64,000 nt of DNA, taken from assembly GCA_029213005.1 (NCBI GenBank), contig JARGPI010000005.1, positions 1-64,000 on the forward strand, in the 5' to 3' direction. This document shows positions 46,093 to 54,691 of the stretch, piece after piece (the stretch's first letter is position 1; each line of letters starts with the position of its first letter). The translations under genes and the position numbers were made by a program. The stretch is from Verrucomicrobiales bacterium. GTDB lineage: Bacteria; Verrucomicrobiota; Verrucomicrobiia; Verrucomicrobiales; DEV007. Under the pieces are notes generated by a model, which saw nothing but the letters and a program-made list of their open reading frames with translations, had not been told where the DNA came from and did not search any database.

Positions 46093-47284
46093 AAACAAAT
46101 TCGGGATTCTCTACGTCGATGACGAGGAAAAGTCTCTCAAGTACTTTGAGGAAGCTTTCGGCGACATCGCTCCCATTTTCACCGCAACCAGTCCCGAAGA
46201 GGGACTGGATATCTACCGCTCCCAGATCGGCAAAATCGGCGTTGTCCTAAGCGACAAACGCATGCCCGTGATGTCCGGGATCGAGTTTCTGAAAGAGATC
46301 AAGAAGATTGACGATCATCCCCTCCGCATTCTGGTGACCGCTTTTGCCGACATGGACACGGCAGTGGAACACCTCAACGAGGGATTGATCTATTCCTATT
46401 TAACCAAACCATGGGACCCCGTTGATTTAAAATCGAGACTGAGCCGGGCGCTCGACCGGTTCTGGATCTCCAACGAAACCAATCGGCTGCTCAAGCAGAG
46501 GAGCACCGCTTTTCAGGAAATGATTATGGCGGAAAAAGCCGCCAACATTCAGACAATCTCGAAGGGCCTGAATCATCACATGAGAAATTCGCTTAACGTG
46601 ATCCAGGCGTATTTCGACATGATACCGGTGCAGCTTAACGAAGAAGTGGGCGCGGTTCCGAAAGACAGCTTTTTCTGGGGCGAATATTATCAGAACGTCG
46701 AAGAACAGATCTCCCGGGTCATCGCGATCCTCTCTAACCTGACAGCTTGGAGCAACACCTCGAACGGGGAGGCCACTGACCTGGAACTGGAAGCCGGCAT
46801 CAATGTTGCCGATATCATGAGACAGGCGGCCGAAGCTGAAATAGGAGACCATCCATCCTATCAGTTCAAATTAACCGAGCTGGACCGGGTGGAGGGAATC
46901 ACGGCGGACAAAGATAAACTGTCCCTGATGGCTCTTAATCTGGTGAGAGAAGCCCGCAAGAACATCTCCGATACCGGAAGCATAGAAGTCCAGATTTTCT
47001 CAACCCCGATCGACGGCGCGGAGGGAGTCAGAGTGCGTTGCATCGACGACGGCACGCCGATCCCGGAACACGAGCAACATAGGCTCTTCGACCCGTTTTT
47101 CGTCCGGGCCGACCGACCGTCTGAAGTCGGAACGGATTTGCTGTTTTGTTACCTGACGGTGTTTCACCACGGCGGTAAAATCAAAGCATCGAGCCTGAAG
47201 GATGGAAGGAATATGATTGAGTTCCACCTGCCCGTGATACCTACCAAACAGGCCAATCAGAAACTGCCGTTTAACGAGGCTTGA
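46079..47284 (+). CDS. response regulator with degenerate histidine kinase domain, PhcR-like
   Basis: A 401-residue protein. The receiver (1-125) has Asp14/Asp15, phosphoacceptor Asp59 in LSDKRMP, and Lys110 in TKPW. Instead of a DNA-binding output it carries a kinase-like part: H box GLNHHMRNSLNVI with His166 aligned to the phospho-His of the upstream kinase, and an ATPase-like domain whose motifs are eroded (DDGTPI for G1, VGTDLLF for G2) while FDPFF is kept. This architecture is that of PhcR/PhcQ-type regulators. It likely relays or titrates phosphate in the module. It lies five bases before the tRNA-Ala 3' end on the opposite strand. Confidence 0.83.
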   Translation: MTIAKNKFGILYVDDEEKSLKYFEEAFGDIAPIFTATSPEEGLDIYRSQIGKIGVVLSDKRMPVMSGIEFLKEIKKIDDHPLRILVTAFADMDTAVEHLNEGLIYSYLTKPWDPVDLKSRLSRALDRFWISNETNRLLKQRSTAFQEMIMAEKAANIQTISKGLNHHMRNSLNVIQAYFDMIPVQLNEEVGAVPKDSFFWGEYYQNVEEQISRVIAILSNLTAWSNTSNGEATDLELEAGINVADIMRQAAEAEIGDHPSYQFKLTELDRVEGITADKDKLSLMALNLVREARKNISDTGSIEVQIFSTPIDGAEGVRVRCIDDGTPIPEHEQHRLFDPFFVRADRPSEVGTDLLFCYLTVFHHGGKIKASSLKDGRNMIEFHLPVIPTKQANQKLPFNEA

Positions 47285-47288
47285 AAAG

Positions 47289-47361
47289 TGGAGCGTAGCG
47301 GATTTGAACCGCTGACCCCCTGCATGCCATGCAGGTGCTCTACCAACTGAGCTAACACCCC
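47289..47361 (-). tRNA. tRNA-Ala (anticodon GGC)
   Basis: A 73-nt cloverleaf. The acceptor arm GGGGTGT pairs with ACGCTCC including two G-U pairs. The D arm contains AGCTCAGTTGGTAGAGC, the anticodon stem CCTGC/GCAGG closes loop ATGGCAT with anticodon GGC, and the T arm has GGTTCAAATCC. The discriminator base is A and CCA is not encoded. It converges with the PhcR-like gene. Confidence 0.95.
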
Positions 47362-47398
47362 TTTTTTCACTTCGTCCTCAGATTTGAGGAAGGCATCG

Positions 47399-47427
47399 AC
47401 TTTAGAGTGAATCCTGATTTAGAGCAA
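47399..47427 (-). promoter_or_regulatory. Candidate promoter for tRNA-Ala
   Basis: On the minus strand, TTGCTC (47422-47427) and TAAAGT (47399-47404) are separated by 17 bp. They match the sigma-70 hexamers at three and four of six positions. A small CCTCA/TGAGG hairpin (47375-47388) lies between this site and the tRNA. Confidence 0.35.
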
Positions 47428-47454
47428 CCACTTTTTGACTGAAAATCGGTTTCG

Positions 47455-49848
47455 TTACCGCTTAAACCATCCGCCGATCTTCTTGATTGCATCCAGAACC
47501 GGCGTGTCGGATTCAGACGGAGGAGCCGCATTGACCTGATCCTTCTGCTGCTTATACCACTCAGGTGATTTTGAGAAAATCGTGTATTTCTGGTGGCCCG
47601 CGCAGGAAGAACCTGGAATCAGATCCGGTGGCACATTCATCTGGTAAACTTCCTGATCCGATGTTTTGCGGCTCGCTTTGAGCCCACATTCGCGACAGAG
47701 ATGGATCAATTCCGTTCCCGCCGGAGCTGGAATCGGCTCCCCTTTGTAGCCGACTTCGTCCGCCGCTTTCATCACCGATGCCCAGATCGGTAAAGCCACG
47801 GAGCTTCCCGTTCCTTTATACATAATAGTCTTAGGATTATCCAGACCAACCCAGACACCCGTAGTGACTTTGTCCGTGTAACCGACGAACCACGCATCTT
47901 TGTTATCGTTAGTGGTCCCCGTTTTTCCATAGGCGGGCGTCTGATAACCGTAGCTGGAGGCGGCAGCACGGGCCGTCCCTTCGGTGAAGACTTTACCCAG
48001 CACATCGGTGGTCATCCAGGCCACCGATTCCCGGAAAATCCGGACACCCCGGGAGTCGTTTTGAAAAAGCACTTTTCCCGCACTGTTTTCGATCCTTTCG
48101 ATCAAATAGGGAGCAAAATTGGTGCCGCCATTTGCGAAGGTGGAGAAGGCGCTGGTCATCGTCATCGGAGTCGCTTCGAACGCTCCCAAATAGGTAACCG
48201 GAGATTCCGGAATCTTTCCGAAGTACAACGCTTTGGCCAACCCCTGAATGTTGTCCATTCCAGCCATCTGCCCCACCCGGATCGACATGGTGTTCCGGGA
48301 TTTGATAAGTCCCCAGGCCGCCGGCTTATTGCCTTGATAGGTGCCATCGTAGTTCTTTGGACTCCAGATCTTACCATTTTCCTGACGATACTGAATCGGG
48401 CCGTCGCTGACGTAGGTTCCCGGTAGTAGACCGCCCCGGTCAAAAGCGACCGCATACACAAAGGGTTTGAAAGTGGAACCTGCCTGACGCTTGGCGTTCA
48501 CCGCCCGGTTGAAGGGGCTTTCGTTAAAGCTCCGTCCTCCCACATAGGAGAGAATGGCGCCGTTGGAGTTATCGAGACTCACCACCGCACCCTGAACGTA
48601 ATTGGTCATCTTAGTCTCTTTTCCGGTGTGATCTTTCCGGGTCGGGTGAGCCCAACCGGAACGTTCCTCCAGTTTGCTAAGGTGACTTTCAAGCCCCTCT
48701 TCGGCAGCTTTCTGAAGTTTGGAATCAATCGTGCAGTAGACTCTCAGTCCACCCTGTTTGATCACATCATCCCCTTCCAGCGCATCGGCGAGGAAGTTGT
48801 GGATTTCCTGAAGCACATAACTGCCGGTCGCGAATCGCATCTCAGGTGGACGCAAGGTGATTGGCGCAGCTTTCGCAGCTTCAGCCTGTTCAACTGTGAT
48901 CAGCTCCTCGGCAACCATCCGGGCGAGGGTTTCATCCCGCACTCCTTTTGCCGATTCAATATTACGGAACGGATTCAGCAAGCTTGGCCCCCGAATCACC
49001 CCGGCGAGCATCGCTCCCTCCCCGAGAGTCAACTCGGACGCCGGTTTCATAAAGTAACCCTGCGAGGCTTTTTCGATACCGTAGAGACCTGAGCCGAAAT
49101 AAATCCGGTTCACATAATACGAAAGAATTTCATCCTTCTCCAGAGCCCGCTCCAGTCTCTTTGCGAGCGCCACCTCGTTAATTTTCCGGAGCAGAGTTTT
49201 ATCGTGCATCCCAAAAGTATTCCGGGCCAACTGCATCGTCAGCGTAGACGCACCCTGATCCATCTGACCCGACTTCAGGTTGGTAATGGCCGCCCGGGCA
49301 ACACCTAGGTAGTCGACGCCGCCGTGGGTGTAAAATCGGATATCCTCACGGGCGAGAAGCGGTTTGATGAAATTTTGAGACACCTGGTCCACTGAGACGA
49401 TCAACCGGTTTTCGCCGTGCCCGGACACATGCCCCATCAATTCCCCGTTACGGTCATAGACCAGCGTTCGTTCGGGAACTTTCTTCAGTTCATCCAGGTC
49501 GTGGACCAACGCTTTTCCATGAAAATAGATCGCGCCGGCGAGAAAACCAATCACGCCGAGAATGCCGAAAAATATCGTGGGGAAAACTACAAACCGGACA
49601 AAAAAACTGCCCTTTTTCTTCTTTTTAGTATCGGTTGCCATATATGGGGAAGAAACCGTGTTAACAGCACGTTGCCGCGCAGTCTGAGCTGCGATTGGTG
49701 ACAAAGGCTCCGTATTTCCGCCATCATCAGATGGCTCCTGCCGTGCCCGCGAAGAAGATTCCCGAAAGATTTCGGGCTGTTTCTCTTCTTCAGGCTCGGG
49801 GGTACTTCCGAGGAATCCCCAGCGGTTGGGCAGGTCGTCGTCGCTCAT
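47455..49848 (-). CDS. bifunctional penicillin-binding protein 1A (transglycosylase/transpeptidase)
   Basis: A class A PBP of 797 residues that polymerises and crosslinks peptidoglycan. An 80-residue polar, Pro/Glu-rich cytoplasmic tail ends in KKKKKG before the TM (about 84-107). The GT51 domain has AREDIRFYTHGGVDYLGV (catalytic Glu168), QGASTLTMQLARN and NEVALAKRLE. The transpeptidase has AGSTFKPF (SxxK), SRN (SxN) and YGKTGTTNDNKDAWFVGYT (KTG). The C-terminus adds a Cys-containing tail (LCRECGLKAS). The long N-terminal tail is unusual and may be a regulation or partner site. Confidence 0.95.
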   Translation of the reverse strand: MSDDDLPNRWGFLGSTPEPEEEKQPEIFRESSSRARQEPSDDGGNTEPLSPIAAQTARQRAVNTVSSPYMATDTKKKKKGSFFVRFVVFPTIFFGILGVIGFLAGAIYFHGKALVHDLDELKKVPERTLVYDRNGELMGHVSGHGENRLIVSVDQVSQNFIKPLLAREDIRFYTHGGVDYLGVARAAITNLKSGQMDQGASTLTMQLARNTFGMHDKTLLRKINEVALAKRLERALEKDEILSYYVNRIYFGSGLYGIEKASQGYFMKPASELTLGEGAMLAGVIRGPSLLNPFRNIESAKGVRDETLARMVAEELITVEQAEAAKAAPITLRPPEMRFATGSYVLQEIHNFLADALEGDDVIKQGGLRVYCTIDSKLQKAAEEGLESHLSKLEERSGWAHPTRKDHTGKETKMTNYVQGAVVSLDNSNGAILSYVGGRSFNESPFNRAVNAKRQAGSTFKPFVYAVAFDRGGLLPGTYVSDGPIQYRQENGKIWSPKNYDGTYQGNKPAAWGLIKSRNTMSIRVGQMAGMDNIQGLAKALYFGKIPESPVTYLGAFEATPMTMTSAFSTFANGGTNFAPYLIERIENSAGKVLFQNDSRGVRIFRESVAWMTTDVLGKVFTEGTARAAASSYGYQTPAYGKTGTTNDNKDAWFVGYTDKVTTGVWVGLDNPKTIMYKGTGSSVALPIWASVMKAADEVGYKGEPIPAPAGTELIHLCRECGLKASRKTSDQEVYQMNVPPDLIPGSSCAGHQKYTIFSKSPEWYKQQKDQVNAAPPSESDTPVLDAIKKIGGWFKR

Positions 49849-49873
49849 GTGTCACCAGTAGTTTCTCTAATTT

Positions 49874-49909
49874 AGACGATCTTAGCAGAAGATCATCTCG
49901 TCTTTTTTT
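49874..49909 (+). terminator. Terminator-like hairpin upstream of the TAXI gene
   Basis: AGAC-GATCTT pairs with AAGATC and GTCT (5-nt bulge between them) around loop AGCAG, followed directly by seven T residues. It lies about 90 bp before the TAXI start codon and antisense to the PBP leader, so it may be an attenuator or a transcription barrier between divergent genes. Confidence 0.5.
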
Positions 49910-50001
49910 CGACGGTGGCCCGGGTCCAATTTAAATCTCCATAAGAATAACGTTTTTACGACTGGAATTGTGCCGAAAAGTTTATCTAATTACCGAATAT
50001 T

Positions 50002-51297
50002 TTGAATTCCGATACCAAAAGACAGCATCCGAAATACCTGGCTTTGATGGCTGTGATCATCGTTACGATCGCAGCTGGATTTCTACATCGCTACAAACAG
50101 AAAAATCCGGGGGCTTTTCTGATCTTTGCCTCGGGCCAACAGGGCGGCGTTTATGTGGAACTCGCAAAGGAGTTTAAGACAATCATCGAAGATCACCTTC
50201 CCAATGTGAGCGTCCAATTGCAGAGTTCGGCAGGGAGCGTCGAAAACGTATTTCTGATCGATTCAGGCACTGCCCAACTGGCCCTGGTTCAGAACGATAT
50301 CAGAGGTTCCGCGCAACTCCGGACCGTAGCGCCACTGCACCGGGACTATCTTCATATTTTAGTAAGGAAAAACTCCGGGATCTCCAGCTTCCGGGCGCTC
50401 GATGGCCGCACTTTCACGACGGGCTTGAACGGTAGCGGTTCTTTACCGGTGGTAGAGGCTCTGACTCGTTACTTCTCGTTCTCCGATCAGACCGTCATCC
50501 AAAAGATGTCCGTTACGGATGGTATCTCGGCACTGCGGGAAGGAAAAACCGATGCGCTCATGCTCGTCCTCGGCTTTCGGGCCCCGGCGATCATGGATTT
50601 GATCGCCGATGCAGACTCGGAAATCGAATTTCTGAAGATTCCCGCTATCGAAGTGGAAGCTCTCAAGGGCTTTATCCTGTCATATCCGATCTGCGAAACG
50701 ATCGAACTGCCCCCGTTCAGCTATCAAAGCGAACCGCCGCAACCGGTCACAACGCTTGCGATCCAGACCCTGCTGGTTGCGGATAAGGATGTGCCGGATG
50801 AAATCATCAAACCCATCACCGAAGTGCTTTTTGCCCATCGTTCGGAACTGATCCATCAACACCCCGCCGCAGCGCAGATGAGCGAATCGTTCGATCAGTC
50901 GCTTATCTCATTTCCGATGCATCCCGGAGCTAAACAATACTTCAGCCGGGACGAACCGGGATTTATTATGCGGTATGCCGAAGCGATGGCTTTTATCCTG
51001 TCACTTATGCTGGCGACCTACGGACTGATCACCGCCACCAGAAAGTGGATTTCCCAAAAACAGAAGGACCGGATTGATGATTACTACATTCTCGTAGAGC
51101 AGTATTTATCGAAGCTGGAAAACACCCGGGATCCGGGAGAAGAGGAAATCGAAGAGATTGCCCGATCACTCAAAGAGATCCGGCACGCCGCTTACAGCCT
51201 CCTTGCCCGGGAAAAACTGATTCCCGACGCTTCATTCCGGATTTTTCAGCACTTGCTTGAGCAGTGCGAACAACGCCTCCGCGAATTCAGATCCTAA
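50002..51297 (+). CDS. TAXI-type (TRAP transporter-like) solute-binding protein with C-terminal TM
   Basis: A 431-residue membrane-tethered binding protein. An N-terminal signal-anchor ([18 protein letters not shown]) precedes the TAXI fold: [45 protein letters not shown], and a ligand-pocket segment [17 protein letters not shown]. Unlike most TAXI proteins it continues into a TM ([16 protein letters not shown], about 332-347) and an 85-residue helical cytoplasmic tail. No TRAP permease genes are nearby, so it may sense rather than import. The frame opens at TTG 50002; ATG 50047 would shorten the first TM side. Convergent four-base overlap with galE. Confidence 0.78.
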   Translation: MNSDTKRQHPKYLALMAVIIVTIAAGFLHRYKQKNPGAFLIFASGQQGGVYVELAKEFKTIIEDHLPNVSVQLQSSAGSVENVFLIDSGTAQLALVQNDIRGSAQLRTVAPLHRDYLHILVRKNSGISSFRALDGRTFTTGLNGSGSLPVVEALTRYFSFSDQTVIQKMSVTDGISALREGKTDALMLVLGFRAPAIMDLIADADSEIEFLKIPAIEVEALKGFILSYPICETIELPPFSYQSEPPQPVTTLAIQTLLVADKDVPDEIIKPITEVLFAHRSELIHQHPAAAQMSESFDQSLISFPMHPGAKQYFSRDEPGFIMRYAEAMAFILSLMLATYGLITATRKWISQKQKDRIDDYYILVEQYLSKLENTRDPGEEEIEEIARSLKEIRHAAYSLLAREKLIPDASFRIFQHLLEQCEQRLREFRS

Positions 51298-52274
51298 TCT
51301 TCGTATCCATTGGGATTCCGGCGATGCCACTCCCAGGCTGATGACACAATGGCATCAAGATCCGGAAATTTTGGATCCCAGCCGAGTTGGCTCCGGATCT
51401 TGGAACTGTCCGCGATCAACGCATCGGGATCTCCCGGACGACGCTTCACGATTTCGGCAGGAATCAGATGTCCCGTCACTTTTCTAACGGTATCGATCAC
51501 CTGCTTGACGCTAAAACCACTGCCATTCCCCAAGTTAAACTCGAGGACATCTTCGTTAGTCAGGGCATTGAGAGCCAGAATATGAGCATCGGCCAAATCC
51601 GACACATGGATATAGTCGCGAATGCAAGTTCCATCGGGAGTTGCGTAGTCGTCCCCGAAAATTTTGATATCCGCCCGCTGCCCCAGAGCCACCTGAAAGA
51701 TTAAAGGAATCAGATGAGTTTCGGGGTCGTGGTCCTCGCCACGACGATCGGTGCAACCGGCGGCGTTAAAGTATCGCAGCGCCGCGTATTTCAACCCGTG
51801 GGTTTCACGATACCAGCGAAGAATCCGTTCAATGAAGTATTTCGATTCACCGTAGGGACTTCCCGGAAACAACTTCTCGTCTTCAGAAATCGGGATACTC
51901 TCCGGAGCACTGAACAGGTTTGCCGTCGAGGAAAGGATAAATTTTTTAACGCCGTTTTTCACTCCGGCATCGATCACGTTTAAGGCATTGGTGGTGTTAA
52001 CGCCAAGGTATTTGGCGGGATCCTGCATCGACTCTCCAACCAGTGAATACGAAGCGAAGTGCATTACGGCTTCCGGCTGATGCTCACCCATCACCTCGGA
52101 AACCTTTGCCGAATCACAGAGGTCAGCCTCCACAAAAACCGCGTCACGGTTCACCGCCGACCGGTGTCCCATGTAAAGATTATCAAAGACAATCACTTCG
52201 TGCCCGGCAGCGATCAGGGAATCCACCGCAACACTGCCGATATATCCCGCTCCGCCCGTTACTAAAACCTTCAT
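51294..52274 (-). CDS. galE: UDP-glucose 4-epimerase
   Basis: Interconverts UDP-glucose and UDP-galactose, supplying sugars for exopolysaccharide or lipopolysaccharide. The 326-residue extended SDR protein has the NAD loop [10 protein letters not shown], the catalytic YGESK (YxxxK), [18 protein letters not shown], and the nucleotide-sugar site [17 protein letters not shown]. It is full length for the family. It lies 47 bp after the lipoprotein gene on the same strand, with an A+T-rich leader (ATTTATAATAGG) that may hold a promoter. The exopolysaccharide operon is 13 kb away. Confidence 0.93.
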   Translation of the reverse strand: MKVLVTGGAGYIGSVAVDSLIAAGHEVIVFDNLYMGHRSAVNRDAVFVEADLCDSAKVSEVMGEHQPEAVMHFASYSLVGESMQDPAKYLGVNTTNALNVIDAGVKNGVKKFILSSTANLFSAPESIPISEDEKLFPGSPYGESKYFIERILRWYRETHGLKYAALRYFNAAGCTDRRGEDHDPETHLIPLIFQVALGQRADIKIFGDDYATPDGTCIRDYIHVSDLADAHILALNALTNEDVLEFNLGNGSGFSVKQVIDTVRKVTGHLIPAEIVKRRPGDPDALIADSSKIRSQLGWDPKFPDLDAIVSSAWEWHRRNPNGYED

Positions 52275-52320
52275 AGTAGTAAATATAATACCTATTATAA
52301 ATTTTAAAACTCCCGAATTA

Positions 52321-53091
52321 TTATTGGGACACCTTCCGGCTCTTCCGTATCACCAACTCCGACATATAGAGATCTTTGTTACTGGCCTGGAACTCGGCTT
52401 TAAGGCGGACCCGGAAATTCGCAAGATCGACGAGTAGCCAGCGGGGAAAACTCCAATCACCGCTCCTTCCATCGTGCTCGATCCCTATCACGAGGTGATG
52501 CGCATCGTCGAGGACCTTTCCGGCATCACCTCTGGGAGTGAAGTAAAATGTCTGGAGGCTCGAATTGAGCGAATTCTCTTCCACCAGTTTGGGCACCAGA
52601 TAGATCACTCGTCCGGATTCCCGGTGGACCAATCTCAGGTCGGGATAGCCCGATCGCTGCAAATTTCCCTGTCTATTCCTCGGCCGCTCGCATGAAAAAC
52701 CGGGTGCCGCATTCATCAGAGCTTCGAATTTCTTTTGAAACAGTGCTCCCGCATCACTGATCCGGGATTTTCGCCGGATTTCGGACTCCGGCTGATTGAA
52801 ATCGACGAGACATTTGTCCAGAGCCAGAGAAATTTCGTCGACAATCTGCGCATCCAACTCGTCGTTGGGATCGAGAGGGATTACCCGTTTTCCACTCGAC
52901 GCTTCGATCACTTCTGAAAACGGCACGTCCCGGTAGGAGCCACCACCATCGAGAAGCGTGTTAATCACTGCGGAAATCGTCGGCTCAGCTTCGATAACCA
53001 CGGTAGGTGGAGCCGGTTCCCGACTGCAACCGGATAGAAAAGCGGACAATCCGAGAATGGCCGGGATTAACTTGCAGGGGGCAGGGCGCAT
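52321..53091 (-). CDS. putative lipoprotein, possible PD-(D/E)XK-like fold
   Basis: A 256-residue lipoprotein with signal peptide and lipobox ([12 protein letters not shown]). The mature protein is unrecognised by family name. The middle has an arrangement reminiscent of PD-(D/E)XK nucleases: a helix with [16 protein letters not shown], then [11 protein letters not shown] where the acid before Lys is replaced by Pro, and [10 protein letters not shown] followed by a strand LVIGIEHD. This is only a fold impression; an extracytoplasmic nuclease would be unusual, so another role is quite possible. The same strand holds the DUF4250 and PilZ-like genes upstream. Confidence 0.6.
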   Translation of the reverse strand: MRPAPCKLIPAILGLSAFLSGCSREPAPPTVVIEAEPTISAVINTLLDGGGSYRDVPFSEVIEASSGKRVIPLDPNDELDAQIVDEISLALDKCLVDFNQPESEIRRKSRISDAGALFQKKFEALMNAAPGFSCERPRNRQGNLQRSGYPDLRLVHRESGRVIYLVPKLVEENSLNSSLQTFYFTPRGDAGKVLDDAHHLVIGIEHDGRSGDWSFPRWLLVDLANFRVRLKAEFQASNKDLYMSELVIRKSRKVSQ

Positions 53092-53101
53092 TCGAAAGGG
53101 A

Positions 53102-53296
53102 CTAGGCAGGACGAAACTGATTTAACTCGGGGTAATAGCGAACTCCGATTGATTCCAGACGACCGGTCAAAATGGACTCGTCCAGATCGTAGCGTTTCAC
53201 CAGATCATCAAGGCTGTCACAATCATTGCGCAGCGTGGTGTTGATCAACCCGAGCAACAGATTCACATCCATTGTCTGATAGTTTTTCAGACTCAT
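53102..53296 (-). CDS. DUF4250-family small protein
   Basis: A 64-residue protein matching the DUF4250 pattern: MDVNLLLGLINTTLRNDCDSL, then DLVKRYDLDES and GVRYYPELNQF. The family is short, helical and of unknown function. ATG 53296 is chosen; TTG 53305 would overlap the upstream PilZ-like gene's stop codon. The two genes and the lipoprotein gene 10 bp downstream are probably one transcript. Confidence 0.8.
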   Translation of the reverse strand: MSLKNYQTMDVNLLLGLINTTLRNDCDSLDDLVKRYDLDESILTGRLESIGVRYYPELNQFRPA

Positions 53297-53301
53297 CCGA
53301 A

Positions 53302-53670
53302 TCAATTTAAGCCGATCGAATTACAACGGGACGATTTGGGCATCGAATTTGACAGCTCCATCAGTTTTTCCCGATCCTCACAGGCGATATTACTGAAGAG
53401 CAAAGTGACCCGGTGTCGAAAATCACCCCGCTCGGACAAAGCCAGTTCAGAACCGACGACAAGGGAATCCGCACTGATGAAGGTGCTGCCCTCATTGGGT
53501 TTCGAGACATGAAACCCTATCGTCATTTCTTCGCCAATGTCGAAGGAGCGGCTCGTTTCCACGACCAGTCCATACTCGCTGGTTCGAAGCACTTTAAGAA
53601 GCGGACAACGGGACAAAGCAGAGGAAGATCTGGATGAGAGGTAAGATGATTTTTTTGATTCCTTCTCCAT
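53302..53670 (-). CDS. small PilZ-like protein
   Basis: A 122-residue protein with a Ser-rich N-terminus and a beta-rich body: VLRTSEYGLVVETSRSFDIG, MTIGFHVSKP and RHRVTLLFSNIACEDREKL. The pattern of strands and the ending FSNIACEDREKL resemble PilZ domains, but the RxxxR motif that binds cyclic di-GMP is not convincing. It lies upstream of, and nearly overlaps, the DUF4250 gene. Divergent from metF over 113 bp. Confidence 0.5.
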   Translation of the reverse strand: MEKESKKSSYLSSRSSSALSRCPLLKVLRTSEYGLVVETSRSFDIGEEMTIGFHVSKPNEGSTFISADSLVVGSELALSERGDFRHRVTLLFSNIACEDREKLMELSNSMPKSSRCNSIGLN

Positions 53671-53783
53671 TTCTTTCTGCGTGTCAGGAACGGTAACTCA
53701 GAAAAGTAAGGGTGTCAAAAGTTCGGGGAATTTCGGAAAAAACAGGGTGAGGTGACGCCAAAACATGGTTCATTGGCCCCAAA

Positions 53784-54686
53784 ATGCACATTGAGGATAT
53801 TTTCGCCAATCGTAAGACCACGATTTCTTTTGAGTTTTTTCCACCAAAAACCGAAGCTTCGTCAGAGGCTTTGTATTCAACGATTTCCGAACTGGAATGC
53901 TACAAGCCATCCTTTGTCAGTGTGACGTATGGAGCAGGAGGTTCCACTCGCGAACTGACCCACGACCTGGTGGTCCGCCTCAAAGAAAACACCGATCTGG
54001 ACCCAAGTCCCCACCTCACCTGTGTTTGCCACCAGGAGAATGACATTCAGGAGATTCTCGATCGCTATGCGGAGGCCGGAGTGAGCAACATTCTGGCGCT
54101 GGGAGGCGACCCTCCCCGAGATTTGAAGAATTACCGAAAAGAGGACGATGCTTTTAAACAAGCGGCCGATCTCGTGAAATTTATCAAGAATTACCAGGGA
54201 CATCCCGATAAGCGTGGTTTTGGAATCGGGGTTGCCGGTTTCCCGGAAGGCCACCCCTCTACTCCAAACCGGATCAAAGAGATGGATTACCTGAAAGCCA
54301 AGGTCGACGAAGGCGCCGACTATATTGTGACTCAGTTATTCTTTTCCAATCACGACTTTCTCGATTTCAGGGAACGCTGCAGCCTGGCGGGAATCACGAT
54401 TCCGATTATCGCCGGTATTATGCCGATCAACTCGAAATCAGGCATGATCCGAATGGCGGACCTCGCAGCCGGCGCCCGCTTCCCGGCCAAGTTGCTGAAA
54501 GCTCTCGACCGGGCCAAAGACGAAGAAGCCGTCGAAAGAGTCGGCATTCACTACGCCACCGAGCAGTGTCTCGATCTTCTGGAAAACAACGTGAGCGGCA
54601 TTCATTTCTACACCTTGAATAAGTCCCATGCGACCCGCGAAATTTACGCCAACCTCGGATTAAAGGATACCGATGGTCTGGTTTGA
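53784..54686 (+). CDS. metF: 5,10-methylenetetrahydrofolate reductase
   Basis: Reduces 5,10-methylene-THF to 5-methyl-THF with FAD for methionine synthesis. The 300-residue TIM barrel has ISFEFFPPKTEAS at the N-terminus, VSVTYGAGGSTRE, LTCVCHQENDI, NILALGGDPPRD and the ALGGDP flavin loop, and QLFFSNHDFLDF. Length is typical of bacterial MetF. No SAM riboswitch is visible in the 113-bp leader. metY lies 12 kb away, so methionine genes are scattered. The stop codon is close to the next gene's start (5 bp to ATG 54692). Confidence 0.96.
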   Translation: MHIEDIFANRKTTISFEFFPPKTEASSEALYSTISELECYKPSFVSVTYGAGGSTRELTHDLVVRLKENTDLDPSPHLTCVCHQENDIQEILDRYAEAGVSNILALGGDPPRDLKNYRKEDDAFKQAADLVKFIKNYQGHPDKRGFGIGVAGFPEGHPSTPNRIKEMDYLKAKVDEGADYIVTQLFFSNHDFLDFRERCSLAGITIPIIAGIMPINSKSGMIRMADLAAGARFPAKLLKALDRAKDEEAVERVGIHYATEQCLDLLENNVSGIHFYTLNKSHATREIYANLGLKDTDGLV

Positions 54687-54691
54687 TTGAA

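Noticed and set aside
53671..53783. SAM riboswitch before metF
   Set aside because: The 113-bp leader does not show the conserved stems of a SAM riboswitch and no terminator. Not annotated.
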